From Lewinella sp. IMCC34191 (GTDB taxonomy: Bacteria; Bacteroidota; Bacteroidia; Chitinophagales; Saprospiraceae), in the NCBI RefSeq assembly GCF_003390935.1, contig NZ_QNQZ01000005.1, forward strand, positions 310,001 to 374,000: a stretch of 64,000 nucleotides of DNA. Reading direction: 5' to 3'. The position numbers and the translations under genes were made by a program. The notes under the pieces were generated by a model. It saw only the letters and a program-made list of their open reading frames with translations. It had not been told where the DNA came from and did not search any database. Below, piece by piece: positions 24,331 through 34,338 of the stretch; positions within the stretch are counted from its first letter, which is position 1; each line of letters starts with the position of its first letter.

Positions 24331-25716
24331 TTACCCCACCGATATCTCCATCAGGTAGCTGCAAATCAGCGCGCCGTAAGTCCCCAGTGCATACCCAATC
24401 ACCGCCATGATAGCGCCCACCGGTGCCAGCACCGGGTTGAAGGCACTCGCTACCACCGGCGCACTGGCCGCCCCACCGACATTAGCCTGGGAACCGACCG
24501 CCACGAAGAAGAAGGGGGCCTTGATCAGGTAGGCCGTCACGAGCAGGACCGTGATGTGCACCAGCATCCAGATCAGTCCGATGGCAAACAGCCCGAGGTT
24601 GTCCAGTACGTCGCCGATATTCATCTGCATACCGATGGTGGCGACCAGGATGTAGATGAAGATACCCCCCCACTTACTCGCCCCGACCCCCTCCAGCCGC
24701 CGGGCCCGGGTAAAGCTGAGCAGGAATCCGAAGGTGGTGGCCAGTACGACCATCCAGAAGAATCCGCTGGTCAGGGTATTTAAACGCAATGCCTCCAGCG
24801 TTTCCTTGAATTGTCCGAAAAAGGGGGCTAGTAAGTCCGCCCCGAAGTGCGCCAGGGCTACCCCACCGAAGGCCACCCCGAGCAACTGGTAGAGATCCAC
24901 GCTGGTCGGGATGCGACGTACCTGGGCGGCATAATCCTCCATCTTCTGCACCAGGTGATCGATGGCGCTGTTGTCCGCCCCGATCGCCCGGTCGATGCGT
25001 TTGGCGCGACCTGCCCCGAAGAGCAGAAAGGCCAGCCAGATATTGGCGACGAGGACGTCCACCACGATCATCTGCCCGAAGATGCCGGGCGGCACCTCGT
25101 TAATGATCTGCATGGCCGCCTGGTTAGCTCCGCCGCCGATCCAGCTACCGGCGATGGTGCTTAAGCCCCGCCAGAGTAAATCAGGATCCAGGTTGATGAG
25201 ATTGGGAAAGAAGTTACTTACGATCAGCAGCGCGATCGGCCCGCCCAGCACGATGCCCAGCGTAGCCGCCAGAAACATCACGATCGCCCGGTACCCCAGG
25301 TTGATGATGCCCGGAATATCGATATTCAAACAAAGCAGAATGAGACTCGCCGGCAGCAGGTACCGGCTCGCCATAAAGTACAGCGCGCTGTGGCCGGTGT
25401 AGCCAGCGAAGTCAGCCGGATCCAGTCCCTGCGCCTCGATATAGCGATTGATCTCCCCGAAGGAAAGCCCCTCCGGCAGCGTCACCCCCTGCGCCGCCAG
25501 TGCGTCAATCACCCCATACTCATACCAATCGTAAGCGATGATCCCCAGGGGCCAGTTCAGCAGGGCCGGCAGGAAGTAACACAGCAGCAGCGCCGGCACG
25601 TAGGTGTAAAACTTCACCCAGAAGGGCCGCTCGCTATTGGACGTCGTGAACACCCCCGCCAGGATGACCAGGAGGATACCGAAGACTACGGCGTCGTTGA
25701 TTATTAGTGGTTCCAT
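24331..25716 (-). CDS. DUF819 family integral membrane protein
   Basis: 461 aa, about 11 hydrophobic segments. It opens with INDAVVFGILLVILAGVFTTS and shows the DUF819 landmarks FLPALLNWPLGIIA, the GGGANQAAM region (SWIGGGANQAAM) and SQANVGGAASAPVVASAFN near the end. Family members (YjcL-like) are putative transporters of unknown substrate in the inner membrane. A 20-bp perfect inverted repeat begins directly at its start codon. Confidence 0.88.
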   Translation of the reverse strand: MEPLIINDAVVFGILLVILAGVFTTSNSERPFWVKFYTYVPALLLCYFLPALLNWPLGIIAYDWYEYGVIDALAAQGVTLPEGLSFGEINRYIEAQGLDPADFAGYTGHSALYFMASRYLLPASLILLCLNIDIPGIINLGYRAIVMFLAATLGIVLGGPIALLIVSNFFPNLINLDPDLLWRGLSTIAGSWIGGGANQAAMQIINEVPPGIFGQMIVVDVLVANIWLAFLLFGAGRAKRIDRAIGADNSAIDHLVQKMEDYAAQVRRIPTSVDLYQLLGVAFGGVALAHFGADLLAPFFGQFKETLEALRLNTLTSGFFWMVVLATTFGFLLSFTRARRLEGVGASKWGGIFIYILVATIGMQMNIGDVLDNLGLFAIGLIWMLVHITVLLVTAYLIKAPFFFVAVGSQANVGGAASAPVVASAFNPVLAPVGAIMAVIGYALGTYGALICSYLMEISVG

Positions 25717-25854
25717 GGTTGGAAGGGGTAAAGGGGATAGGGGGTTAAGGGGTTAAGGAGCCCGCAGTATAGGCGCTGCTACGCCGAACACAAAGTAACA
25801 GTACGACGAGCGAAGCGAGCATCCACTCCCTTTACCCCTTTACCCCTTCCAACC
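25717..25854. repeat. 20-bp perfect inverted repeat with G-rich/C-rich arms
   Basis: GGTTGGAAGGGGTAAAGGGG (25717-25736) is exactly reverse complementary to 25835-25854, with a 98-bp centre containing a second pair of AAGGGG/TTAACC motifs. The left arm abuts the DUF819 start codon; the right arm ends 11 bp from the end of nadE. It may act as nadE terminator, DUF819 leader, or both. Confidence 0.85.
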
Positions 25855-25865
25855 TTAACCCCATA

Positions 25866-27506
25866 TCAATTAAGATACTTAGCCACAATAGGAAACCGCC
25901 GCCCCATCCCGAACGCCTTCTTGCTCACCCGCAGCACCGGCGCGGTCTGGTGGCGCTTGAACTCGTTGATGTTGACCAGGCGGAGGGCTTTTTGTACGAG
26001 CAGGGGGTCGGCGCCGGCCTCGATGATGTCCTGGGGGCTTTGGTGGAGTTCGATGTACTGGTAGAGGACGGCGTCGAGTTCCGGGTAGGGGGGCAGGCTG
26101 TCGCTGTCGAGCTGGCCGGGTTTGAGCTCGGCACTGGGGGGTTTGGTGATGATGTTCTCGGGGATAACCTCGCCGTCTTTATTGATGTACTTAGCGAGTT
26201 CGTAGCACTCGGTCTTGTAGACGTCGCCGATGACACTGAGGCCGCCGCACATATCGCCGTAGAGGGTGCCGTAGCCGACGGCCATCTCGCTTTTGTTGCT
26301 GGTGTTGAGGAGGATGTCGCCGAACTTATTGCTGAAGGCCATCAGGATCATGCCCCGGATACGGGCCTGCAGATTCTCCTCGGTGAGGCCTTCCTGGGTG
26401 CCGAAGAAATGGGGTTTGAGCAGGGACATGTACTCATGGTAGACACTCTCGATCGGCACGATCTCGTACTGGCTGCCCAGATTCTGCGCCAGCTGGCGGG
26501 CATCGTTGACGCTGTGGTCGCTACTGTGCTGGCTGGGCATGAGGACGCAGCGGACGTTATCGGCGCCCAGCGCGCGCGCGGCCAGTACGGCAACGAGGGC
26601 CGAATCGATTCCACCGCTGAGCCCGAGGATCGCCCGCTTGAAGCCGAGTTTACCGAAGTATTGCTTGATCCCCATAACGAGCCCGTCGTGGATCAGGGTC
26701 ATCTTATCGCGCTCCCGCTCGCCGCTCATTTCCACCCCTTCCTCTACTTCCTCGGTGTTGTAGACGCGCATACACTCTTCGAAGTACGGCATCTCGTCTA
26801 CTACTTCCCCTTTCCGGTTGATGACCAGGGAGCCGCCGTCGAAGAGCACTTCCGTTTGGGCGCCTACATGGTTAACGTAGTACATCGGCAGGTCGTAAAT
26901 ATTGACGTTGGCCTGCATGACTTCGACGCGTTCCACCGCGTGGTCGAACGCAAAGGGGGAAGCGGATATGTTGATGATGAAATCCGGTCGGTGCTCCATC
27001 ATGAAGTCCATCGGATTGATCTTGTACAGCGGGTTTTCGTTGCCGACGTTCCAGCTGTCCTCGCAGACGATCATCGCGATGGTCTTATCCTGGTACCGGA
27101 CTACGTTCCACTCGGCGGCGGGCTCGAAGTAGCGGTACTCGTCGAAGATGTCGTAGGTGGGCAGCAGCGTTTTATGCTGCACCTGCTGGATGCGTCCGTT
27201 GGCCAGAAAGTAGGCACTGTTGTACAGGTCCTTTCCTTCCGGCACGGGGTTCTTGGTGGGGGAACCGACAACGATGGCGATGCCGTCGGCGGCCTTGGCC
27301 AGCTGCTCGATCACCAGGTTGGCCTGGTCGATGAAGTCGTCGAATTCCAGGAAGTCACGGGGGGGGTAGCCTACCGTAGCGAGTTCGGGAAAGACGACGA
27401 TATCCGCCCCCTGCCTTTTCGCCCGTTCGGTGTAGTCGAGCATCTTCTTCAGGTTGGCATCGAAGTTCCCTACGTGGACGTTGATCTGGGCTAGCGCTAT
27501 GTTCAT
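25866..27506 (-). CDS. nadE: Glutamine-dependent NAD+ synthetase
   Basis: 546 aa. The N-terminal nitrilase-fold glutaminase (about 1-250) has Glu41 in VVFPELATVGYPP, the Lys in QHKTLLPTYDIFDEYRYF and Cys in MIVCEDSWN, which releases ammonia. The C-terminal synthetase (about 270-546) has the ATP-pyrophosphatase P-loop LGLSGGIDSALVAVLA, then SNKSEMAVGYGTLYGD and KPPSAELKPGQ. It makes NAD+ from nicotinate adenine dinucleotide in the cytosol. Both domains are complete. It has the same strand as, but is separated from, the DUF819 gene by the inverted repeat. Confidence 0.96.
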   Translation of the reverse strand: MNIALAQINVHVGNFDANLKKMLDYTERAKRQGADIVVFPELATVGYPPRDFLEFDDFIDQANLVIEQLAKAADGIAIVVGSPTKNPVPEGKDLYNSAYFLANGRIQQVQHKTLLPTYDIFDEYRYFEPAAEWNVVRYQDKTIAMIVCEDSWNVGNENPLYKINPMDFMMEHRPDFIINISASPFAFDHAVERVEVMQANVNIYDLPMYYVNHVGAQTEVLFDGGSLVINRKGEVVDEMPYFEECMRVYNTEEVEEGVEMSGERERDKMTLIHDGLVMGIKQYFGKLGFKRAILGLSGGIDSALVAVLAARALGADNVRCVLMPSQHSSDHSVNDARQLAQNLGSQYEIVPIESVYHEYMSLLKPHFFGTQEGLTEENLQARIRGMILMAFSNKFGDILLNTSNKSEMAVGYGTLYGDMCGGLSVIGDVYKTECYELAKYINKDGEVIPENIITKPPSAELKPGQLDSDSLPPYPELDAVLYQYIELHQSPQDIIEAGADPLLVQKALRLVNINEFKRHQTAPVLRVSKKAFGMGRRFPIVAKYLN

Positions 27507-28037
27507 GGGGGGAAGTTACGGTATGCTTGTGTTCGTGGGTTGATTTGCGCATCCGTTAGCGATAAGGGTTCTCACAGATGGCCTGCGGCCGGACGGAGGC
27601 GCTGCGCTTAGGCACAGATTGACACAGATTTCCCGCAGGGCATTCGCGTGGCCATTGGCCGGCAAAGGTCGCTGCACGACAGCGTGCAACCGCGGAGCCA
27701 CTCGGGAAAGCACTGCGGTACATCATAAATAGCGGCGCAGCCAATCTGTGTGTAATCTTTGCCCTAACCGCCGGAGGTAGCCGCGAAGCGAATCTGCAAA
27801 ATTAGTACTGGGTAAAACCCGAGCCGAAGGCGAGCTGCAACGTCCAAAAAATCCGTGTCAAATCTGTGCCCAAAATCTGCGAAATCAGTGTTGAGAAAAC
27901 AACGAGCCGAAGGCGAGCTGCCACCTGCGGAAAATCCGTATTGAGTACCCACGAGCCGCAGGCGAGTCATCCCAAGCGGTAGCCCTCCCTACTCCAAACA
28001 TCCGAATTCCCTCCAAGCACAAAAATTCCAGGCCCGG
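27507..28037. other. Non-coding gap with degenerate repeats
   Basis: 530 bp with no convincing gene. It is built of repeated words: ACGAGCCGAAGGCGAGCTG-like blocks (27820, 27899 and, variant, 27949), AAAATC-TGTG/CGTG blocks between them, and GGTCGCTGCACGAC (27667), which recurs at 21420. It resembles a decayed repeat array; no hairpin with a T-run was seen. Confidence 0.6.
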
Positions 28038-30038
28038 CTACTTAGCCACCTGCAGCTTATACACCGCAAAAGCTTTGGCGGGCAGCGTAGCCGTAAGCTT
28101 ACCCTTCCGAAGCGTCACCTCGCTCTCCACGGGGCTGACCTTCATCGGCTCGTCAAAGGAGTTGACGGCATCCATATCCGTGCCACTCATGGTATAGGCC
28201 GTGCCCTCGGCCGCTAGGGATTTACCCTTGATGGTGATGTCGAGCTGCCGGGGGGCATCGCTGGTGTTGGCTACCTTGACGTACACCTCCCCGCGACCGG
28301 CGTCACTCACCACCGAGGCGTAGAGACCGTCCTGACCGGTGACGGGCTTGCCGGCTTCGGTGACCCGGTGCAGGTCCGTACCGGCGTGGTTGGCGTAGAG
28401 CTTTTGGACGTAGTAGTTGGCTGTCCCGTAAGACTCGAGGTTGTCGAACCAGATCATGTCCGGCGTCCACTGCCAGGCGTCGGCGTGGGCCATTAACGGA
28501 GCGTAGGAGGTCATGACCACGATGTCGGCGTTGCGTTCCAGGCCGGTCATGTAGGCGGCTTCGGAGAGCGCGCAGTTCCAGTTGTTCTTATTTTCCGGGC
28601 TGGCGATGGCCACGCTCTGGGCGGCGTACTCACCGGCGAAGACCTTCGGGCCTTCCCGGTTGTAGTCGTCGTAGCGGGTAGCATTTTCCCGGAACCATTC
28701 GGGGGAGCGGTAGTAGTGCTCGTCCACGATCTCCGCGTTCATCTCCCGGAGCTGTTCCCAGCCATAGTCGAAGTATTCGCCGTCGGGGAAGGGACCGCTG
28801 CCGGAGATGATGACGATATCGGGATAGGCAGCCTTTATGGCTTCGTCAAATACCTTGTAGCGTTCGATGTACTCCGGCCCCCACTGCTCGTTGCCGATGC
28901 CGATGTACTTCATATTGAAGGGTTCGGGATGGCCCATATCGGCACGCACCTTGCCCCAGGCGGTGGTGGTGTCGGCATTGGCGAATTCGATGAGGTCCAG
29001 GGCGTCCTGTACGTAGGGGTCAAGTTCCTCCATCGGTACCAGCTCACCGGTATTGAACTGGCAGGCGATGCCGCAGCTCAGGATGGGCATGGGCTCGGCG
29101 CCCAGGTCCTCGGCCAACTGGAAGTACTCGAAGAAGCCGAGGCCGAAACTCTGGTAGTAGTCCGGGGTGAGCCGGTGGTCGAACTCCGTGTTCCAGCGGT
29201 TGACCAGCAGTTCGCGCTCCTCGATGGAACCGACCGTCTTTTTCCACTGGTAGCGGCGGGCCAGGGTACGGCCTTCGACGATACAGCCCCCCGGGAAGCG
29301 GAGAAAGCCGGGCTCCAGATCGTAGAGCAGTTGAACGAGGTCTTTACGTAGCCCCTTGTTCCGCCCCTTCCAGGTGTCGCGGGGAAAGAGGGATATCATG
29401 TCGAGGTTGGCGGTACCGGGAGCATCGAAAGTCAGCCGCAAGCGGGCCGCGGGATCCGTTGCCGTAGCTTCCAGCGTGGCTTCGTAGTCCTGCCATCCAT
29501 CGCCTGCGAGGGAGACGGTGGTTTCTCCAATCACTTCGTCGTCGGTAGTCAGTAACTGAAAGGTGACGGCGGACAAATCTCCCTTGCCGGTACCGGCCTT
29601 GAAGGAAAGGTCGTAGGTATCCCCCTCGCGGACGCCCATACCGCGGAAACCCTCGTTAAGGAGGTGATAGCCTTCCGGGTTCTTGACCGTCACCCGCAGG
29701 TAATTCTGGTTGGCGGGATCGTCCTTCACCTTGACGATATCGCTCATCCCGGAGTTCTCGTTCATGGAGTGGCGATCACTGTTCGGTTCCAGCCAGCCTG
29801 TCTTCGGGAGGGTAAATTCGAAGCCGCGGTTCTTGATCATTTCGGCGTAGAGCCCGCCGTCGGCGGCAAAGTTGATGTCTTCAAAGAAGATGCCGTACAT
29901 GGTCGGCTGGATCGGTGCCACCGACTCGGCGGCGTCGACGGTAAGGGAATGACTCGCCGCGACTTGTCCAGATATGGCGGCGGAAGCGCAGGAAAAAAGC
30001 AGGCAAAGGAGGGTGATCTGCTTCGTAACGATATGCAT
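28038..30038 (-). CDS. GH51 alpha-L-arabinofuranosidase with carbohydrate-binding insert
   Basis: 666 aa from MHIVTKQITLLCLLFSCASA (signal peptide); codons upstream are leader. The sequence ITPTMYGIFFEDINFAADGGLYAEMIKNRGFE-type N-terminus is followed by a CBM4/9-like beta-sandwich (about 95-215), then the GH51 barrel. Acid/base Glu lies in GIGNEQWG and the nucleophile Glu in IVDEHYYRSP. The C-terminal beta domain ends the protein. It releases terminal arabinose from arabinan or arabinoxylan in the periplasm. It is the last gene of the arabinan locus. Confidence 0.93.
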   Translation of the reverse strand: MHIVTKQITLLCLLFSCASAAISGQVAASHSLTVDAAESVAPIQPTMYGIFFEDINFAADGGLYAEMIKNRGFEFTLPKTGWLEPNSDRHSMNENSGMSDIVKVKDDPANQNYLRVTVKNPEGYHLLNEGFRGMGVREGDTYDLSFKAGTGKGDLSAVTFQLLTTDDEVIGETTVSLAGDGWQDYEATLEATATDPAARLRLTFDAPGTANLDMISLFPRDTWKGRNKGLRKDLVQLLYDLEPGFLRFPGGCIVEGRTLARRYQWKKTVGSIEERELLVNRWNTEFDHRLTPDYYQSFGLGFFEYFQLAEDLGAEPMPILSCGIACQFNTGELVPMEELDPYVQDALDLIEFANADTTTAWGKVRADMGHPEPFNMKYIGIGNEQWGPEYIERYKVFDEAIKAAYPDIVIISGSGPFPDGEYFDYGWEQLREMNAEIVDEHYYRSPEWFRENATRYDDYNREGPKVFAGEYAAQSVAIASPENKNNWNCALSEAAYMTGLERNADIVVMTSYAPLMAHADAWQWTPDMIWFDNLESYGTANYYVQKLYANHAGTDLHRVTEAGKPVTGQDGLYASVVSDAGRGEVYVKVANTSDAPRQLDITIKGKSLAAEGTAYTMSGTDMDAVNSFDEPMKVSPVESEVTLRKGKLTATLPAKAFAVYKLQVAK

Positions 30039-30108
30039 AGTCAGTAGTAAATTGTTGATGGTTCGGACCATCGTTCAGCGTGAGTTTGGTCGTGAAATAA
30101 GTTTTCCC

Positions 30109-31131
30109 CTATTCCAGTGGTTGTACCATGGGCCAGCCATCGTCCGTCCAGCGAATCGTGCGGACCTTCAACTTCGACCGCCCCCGGTCGGCGGCGTCGT
30201 AAGCGTGAAGGAACATGCGGTCCTCCCCGTCAAAGGTGTAGACGCTACAGTGTCCGGCCCCGTAGTAGTTCTTGTTACCCTGAATGACGAGGGTACCCCC
30301 GCCGTGAAACAGGTTCTTTCCGGCTCGGTCGAAGTAGGGACCTTCGACGTCGCGTGACCGTCCCACCACAACTTTATAGGTACTATTCTCGCCGCGGCAG
30401 CAAAGGTCCCAGGAGAGGAACTGATAATACCAGCCTTCCTTCCTGAAAATGAAGGGGGCTTCCAGCGCCGCGTTGCCCGGATCGCTGTCGGCCAGTTCGA
30501 ATTCCCGTTCCCGCCGCGCGATGGTGTGCCACTCCTGCGGTTCGGCAATCTTGATAAGCGAAGGATCCAGTTTGACGAGCTTCAGTCCGTTCCAGAAAGA
30601 TCCGAACGACATCCAGGGCGTGCCCTCGTCGTTGAAGACGATGTTGGGGTCAATGGCATTCCAGAGATCGCGGTTGGGTTGCGACTGGATAACGATCCCG
30701 TGGTCCGTCCAGCCGTAGTTGTCGTCGTCGGGATGGAGGCTCGCCGTCGTCGCTACACCGATGGCCGAGGTATTCTTGCCGAAGGCCGAGACGGAGTAAT
30801 ACAGGTAATACCGTCCGTCGTGAAAGAGGACGTCCGGTGCCCAGATGTGATTCCGGAATTCCGGCACGACGCTATCCGTCCAGCCCGGCTTTTCCGCGAA
30901 GACCGGCGGGGCCTCCTCCCAGTTTTCCAGATCCGTCGACGAAAAATGACCGATGCCCCGTCCGGTGCAGTACAGGTGGTAGGTATCCCCCTGTTTGATG
31001 ACGACCGGGTCGTGCACCGAAATATCGGTGGTCTGGGCCACCAGGTTACCGGCCAGCAGCAGCCATACGACCGCCAGGAGATGAGCCTGGAGAAGGATAC
31101 GGGCATCGGTCATTTTCGCGCGGGTTGGCAT
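30109..31131 (-). CDS. GH43 arabinan-active enzyme (GH43 subfamily 5-like)
   Basis: 340 aa with a signal peptide (LLAVVWLLLAGNLVAQ). The start overlaps the stop of the upstream GH51 gene by one base (TAATG), supporting this ATG over an internal Met at residue 7. Five-bladed propeller with the three GH43 acids: Asp in SVHDPVVIK, Asp in NAIDPNIV and Glu in LEAPFIF. SFGSFWNGLKL and GHCSVY are typical of endo-1,5-arabinanases. It should cut the alpha-1,5-arabinan backbone. Confidence 0.9.
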   Translation of the reverse strand: MPTRAKMTDARILLQAHLLAVVWLLLAGNLVAQTTDISVHDPVVIKQGDTYHLYCTGRGIGHFSSTDLENWEEAPPVFAEKPGWTDSVVPEFRNHIWAPDVLFHDGRYYLYYSVSAFGKNTSAIGVATTASLHPDDDNYGWTDHGIVIQSQPNRDLWNAIDPNIVFNDEGTPWMSFGSFWNGLKLVKLDPSLIKIAEPQEWHTIARREREFELADSDPGNAALEAPFIFRKEGWYYQFLSWDLCCRGENSTYKVVVGRSRDVEGPYFDRAGKNLFHGGGTLVIQGNKNYYGAGHCSVYTFDGEDRMFLHAYDAADRGRSKLKVRTIRWTDDGWPMVQPLE

Positions 31132-32672
31132 TACTTCGTTCCTTGCAAAACAACCAGGGAAAAGGGCGGAATCGTCAGGCGAAGCTTGCCGTCACTCATT
31201 TCGGTACCGTCGAAGTCGGTTGGCGCTACCTGGTCGGGGTTGTCGAAGGTGTTGTGCTCCTGCAGGGTCTCCGCGGTGAGGATTTCCCCCGTTACGCCGG
31301 TGATGCCCAGGGCGGCGACGTCCAGTTCGATCTCGTGCGACTGCTTGCTGTCGATGTTGACCAGCGAGAAGTGCATCCGGCCCTCGTCATCGCGGGAGGC
31401 GGAGGCGGAAATGGCCGGTAGACTTTCTCCCTCGAAGGTGTACATCGGCGATTCGAAGGACAGCGGGATCAAGGTCGCGTCGTGGTGGGGAACGTACATC
31501 CGGAAGACGTGGTACGTCGGCGTGAGCAGCATCTTCTCCTCGTCGGTGAGGATCACGGCCTGGAGTACGTTGATGGCCTGGGCGATGTTGGCCATCTTCA
31601 CCCGGTCGGCGTGGTTGTTGAAGATATTCAGGGTAGCGCCGGCCAGCATGGCGTCGCGCATCGTATTCTGCTGGTAGAGGAATCCGGGGTTGGTACCCGG
31701 CTCGACCTCGTACCATCCGCCCCATTCGTCGACGAGCAGGTCGACGCGCTTCTCGGGGTCGTATTTATCCATGATGGCGACGTGCTCCTCGATGAGTTCG
31801 TCCATCTTCAGTGCTTCCTTCATGGTGATGAAGTACTGGTTCTCGGTGAAGTCCACGGCGGGCCCCTTCGCCGCCCAGTCGATGACGGCGTAGTGGTGCA
31901 GGGCGATGGCTTCGATGAGGTTCTTCGGGATGTTCTGCATGAGCACTTCCGTCCACTTATAATCGTCGCCGCTGGCACCCGAAGCAATCCGATATAGCTC
32001 GTCGTTCTGCCAGCCGGTCATGAAGGTGGCGAAGCGACGGTAAAGGTCGGCGTAGTACTCGGGGCGCATGTTTCCTCCGCAGCCCCAGGCTTCGTTGCCG
32101 ACGCCCCAGTACTTGACGTCCCACGGTTCCTCGCGACCGTTCTCCGCCCGCAGGTCGGGCATCGGGCTGGAGCCGGCCGGGTGGGTGGTGTACTTGATCC
32201 AGTCGGTGAGCTCCTGCGGCGTTCCGCTGCCAACGTTGGCCGATAGGTAGGGCTCGGCGTCCAGCATCTCGCAGAGGTTGAGGAAATTGTGGGTACCGAA
32301 GCTGTTATCCTCCTTGACGTTACCCCACCAGACGTTGAGGATGGAGGGACGATCCTCCACGGGGCCGATGCCGTCCTTCCAGTGGTAGGTATCGGCGAAA
32401 CAGCCGCCCGGCCAGCGGAGGTTGGGGATCTCGATTTCCTTCAGGGCTTCGACCACGTCCAGACGAATGCCTTCCCGGTTGGGGATCTCGCTGGTGTCGC
32501 CGACGTAGAACCCACCGTAGATGTTACGTCCGAGGTGTTCGGCGAAGTGGCCATAGATGTGCCGGCTGATCACGGTCGTGTCCGTGGGAGCCTCCACCGT
32601 GATGGCTACCGACTGGGCGGTGACCGTAGCCAGCCCGCAGAGTAGGGTCAGGGTGAAAAAGAATGATTTCAT
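31131..32672 (-). CDS. GH51 alpha-L-arabinofuranosidase
   Basis: 513 aa from MKSFFFTLTLLCGLATVTAQ, a signal peptide; the longer frame to 32894 would translate the dispersed repeat and leader. Single-domain GH51: HIYGHFAEHLGRNIYGG, LRWPGGCFADTYHW, acid/base Glu in GVGNEAWGCGG and nucleophile Glu in VDEWGGWYE, all intact. It lacks the carbohydrate-binding insert of the other GH51 in the locus, so the pair probably prefer different chain positions or linkages. Coupled to the next gene. Confidence 0.94.
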   Translation of the reverse strand: MKSFFFTLTLLCGLATVTAQSVAITVEAPTDTTVISRHIYGHFAEHLGRNIYGGFYVGDTSEIPNREGIRLDVVEALKEIEIPNLRWPGGCFADTYHWKDGIGPVEDRPSILNVWWGNVKEDNSFGTHNFLNLCEMLDAEPYLSANVGSGTPQELTDWIKYTTHPAGSSPMPDLRAENGREEPWDVKYWGVGNEAWGCGGNMRPEYYADLYRRFATFMTGWQNDELYRIASGASGDDYKWTEVLMQNIPKNLIEAIALHHYAVIDWAAKGPAVDFTENQYFITMKEALKMDELIEEHVAIMDKYDPEKRVDLLVDEWGGWYEVEPGTNPGFLYQQNTMRDAMLAGATLNIFNNHADRVKMANIAQAINVLQAVILTDEEKMLLTPTYHVFRMYVPHHDATLIPLSFESPMYTFEGESLPAISASASRDDEGRMHFSLVNIDSKQSHEIELDVAALGITGVTGEILTAETLQEHNTFDNPDQVAPTDFDGTEMSDGKLRLTIPPFSLVVLQGTK

Positions 32673-32720
32673 GTCTGTTGTGTTTTTTCGTAATGTAGGT
32701 TGTCCCGGCGGAATCGATTG

Positions 32721-32748
32721 TTTCCCTGCGCTCCGTCGCAAAAAATTG
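32721..32748 (+). repeat. Dispersed CCTGCGCTCCGTCGC repeat
   Basis: Copy with flanks TTT and AAAAAATTG, 48 bp upstream of the GH51 start but in the opposite direction to that gene. Confidence 0.7.
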
Positions 32749-32820
32749 TCGCCGGATTTGCCGGCAAAGATGCAATCGGCAGGACAGGGCAGCGAGAAAG
32801 TCGGAGGGTGGCAAAGTACA

Positions 32821-34338
32821 CTACGGTTCGGTTTTTTTACCCCACACGGCGTAGCCGTTCTCCTGCAGGCCGGTGAAGAGTACGGTTTCGGCAACCTCGT
32901 TTTCCCAGTCGCGCCCCCGTTCGATCCGGGCGGACCAACTACTACCGTCCACGGTAAGGGTCAGCCGGGGAGCACTATACGACCAGCTGCCCGTAAGCGC
33001 TCCGGAAACGGTACCGTCGGGTGCCAGCCGGACCTCTTCGGCATTCACGTACCCCGGATCGACCTGCTCCTCCGCGTAGCCCGGTACCACCTCGTAGTCG
33101 AAGCGAATGATCTCCCAGTCGCCGGCAATTTCTTCCTCCCCAACGGCGGATTCGGTTTCCGCGGCGTAGCGTTGGGGGCTCACCAGCGGCCAGCCGTCCT
33201 CCGTCCAGAATAGTTGCCGGAGGTGCATGACCATATAGTAGGGGTTGACGTCCGGACGGCCCTGGTGACCGATATAGAAGGTATCGTTCTTTTCGAAGAC
33301 GCCAGGATGCGAGACGCCCTGCCAGCCACCGTGACCGGCGAAGCGGTAGGGGGCGATGAGCATGGGAAGGTCGTCGACATCCTCGTTCATATCGCGGCCT
33401 AGGTAATCGTAAAAGGGTCCCGTCGCGTTGTCGGAGCGACCGACCCGGACGTTGTACTTCGTTTCTAGCCAGTCGTAAGCGATGAACAGGTAGTACTGGT
33501 CAAATTCGGGGTTATAGATGATATCCGGCCCCTCGATGTTGCCGTTCACCCGGCCACCGGTGAAGCCGCGCTGGGCTACCCGGGTTCCCTTGTCGTTATT
33601 CCGTTTGGCAAGCCCGGTATCCGGGTCCAGTTCGAGCCGGTAGATCCCGTCCCAGGCCGATCCGTAGTACATCCAGTGGCTACCGTCTTTGGCCACTACG
33701 ATCGAAGGGTCGATGGCGTTGGTCTGACGGGTAGCGTCGTCGAGTGAGGTAACCACCAGGTCCTGTTCGATAAAGGGGCCCTCCGGCCGGTCGGAGGTAG
33801 CCAGGCCGATGACGCTGAGGCGGGGAGTTGAGGCCGTCGAAGCAAGGGAATAGTATAGGCGGTACTCGTTGTCCACTTTGATGATGTCGGGTGCCCAGAG
33901 TCCGGCCACGGGCTCACCGCCGTTGCTACGGATAAAGTTTGCCCCCCGGCTAGGGATGCCGGGAAAAGCCCAACCGACGAATTCCCACTCGACCAGATTA
34001 ATACTGCGCCGGATCTGGATGCCGGGACGAATGGCGTGCCCGAAGGCAACGTCCGTATTGTAGCACCAGGTAAAGTCATCATCCACCCAGTAGACCGGGT
34101 CGTGGACGTTATAGTGCATCCAGTCGTCGGTCCGGTCGGGAGAGGCCAACTCCCCGTAGGTATCCGAAAAGACCGAAAAATCGATCGGTCCGTCGTCCAG
34201 CGAAGTGGTATCCACTACCGGCCCCGGCGGGGGGTTGGACGGCGGGGGGGTGGTCGGTGTGGTGACCTCGTTATCCTTCTGACATCCCAGAACGAACAGA
34301 CACGCAAGCAGCAGTATGGTAAAGGATGATTGGGACAT
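32821..34338 (-). CDS. Lipoprotein endo-arabinanase, GH43 (subfamily 4-like) with C-terminal beta domain
   Basis: 505 aa from MSQSSFTILLLACLFVLGCQKD: an SPII lipobox (VLGC) with charged residues after it, the usual form of surface lipoproteins in Bacteroidota. Propeller acids: Asp in NVHDPVYW, Asp in NAIDPSIV and Glu in NIEGPDII. After residue ~390 comes a beta domain (GDWEIIRFDYEV... to ENGYAVWGKK) like the C-terminal module of extracellular endo-1,5-arabinanases. Probably faces the medium and makes the oligosaccharides imported by SusC/D. Confidence 0.9.
   Translation of the reverse strand: MSQSSFTILLLACLFVLGCQKDNEVTTPTTPPPSNPPPGPVVDTTSLDDGPIDFSVFSDTYGELASPDRTDDWMHYNVHDPVYWVDDDFTWCYNTDVAFGHAIRPGIQIRRSINLVEWEFVGWAFPGIPSRGANFIRSNGGEPVAGLWAPDIIKVDNEYRLYYSLASTASTPRLSVIGLATSDRPEGPFIEQDLVVTSLDDATRQTNAIDPSIVVAKDGSHWMYYGSAWDGIYRLELDPDTGLAKRNNDKGTRVAQRGFTGGRVNGNIEGPDIIYNPEFDQYYLFIAYDWLETKYNVRVGRSDNATGPFYDYLGRDMNEDVDDLPMLIAPYRFAGHGGWQGVSHPGVFEKNDTFYIGHQGRPDVNPYYMVMHLRQLFWTEDGWPLVSPQRYAAETESAVGEEEIAGDWEIIRFDYEVVPGYAEEQVDPGYVNAEEVRLAPDGTVSGALTGSWSYSAPRLTLTVDGSSWSARIERGRDWENEVAETVLFTGLQENGYAVWGKKTEP

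Noticed and set aside
27507-28037. CRISPR array, because of repeated words
   Set aside because: Repeats differ in length and spacing, are degenerate, and no cas gene is near.
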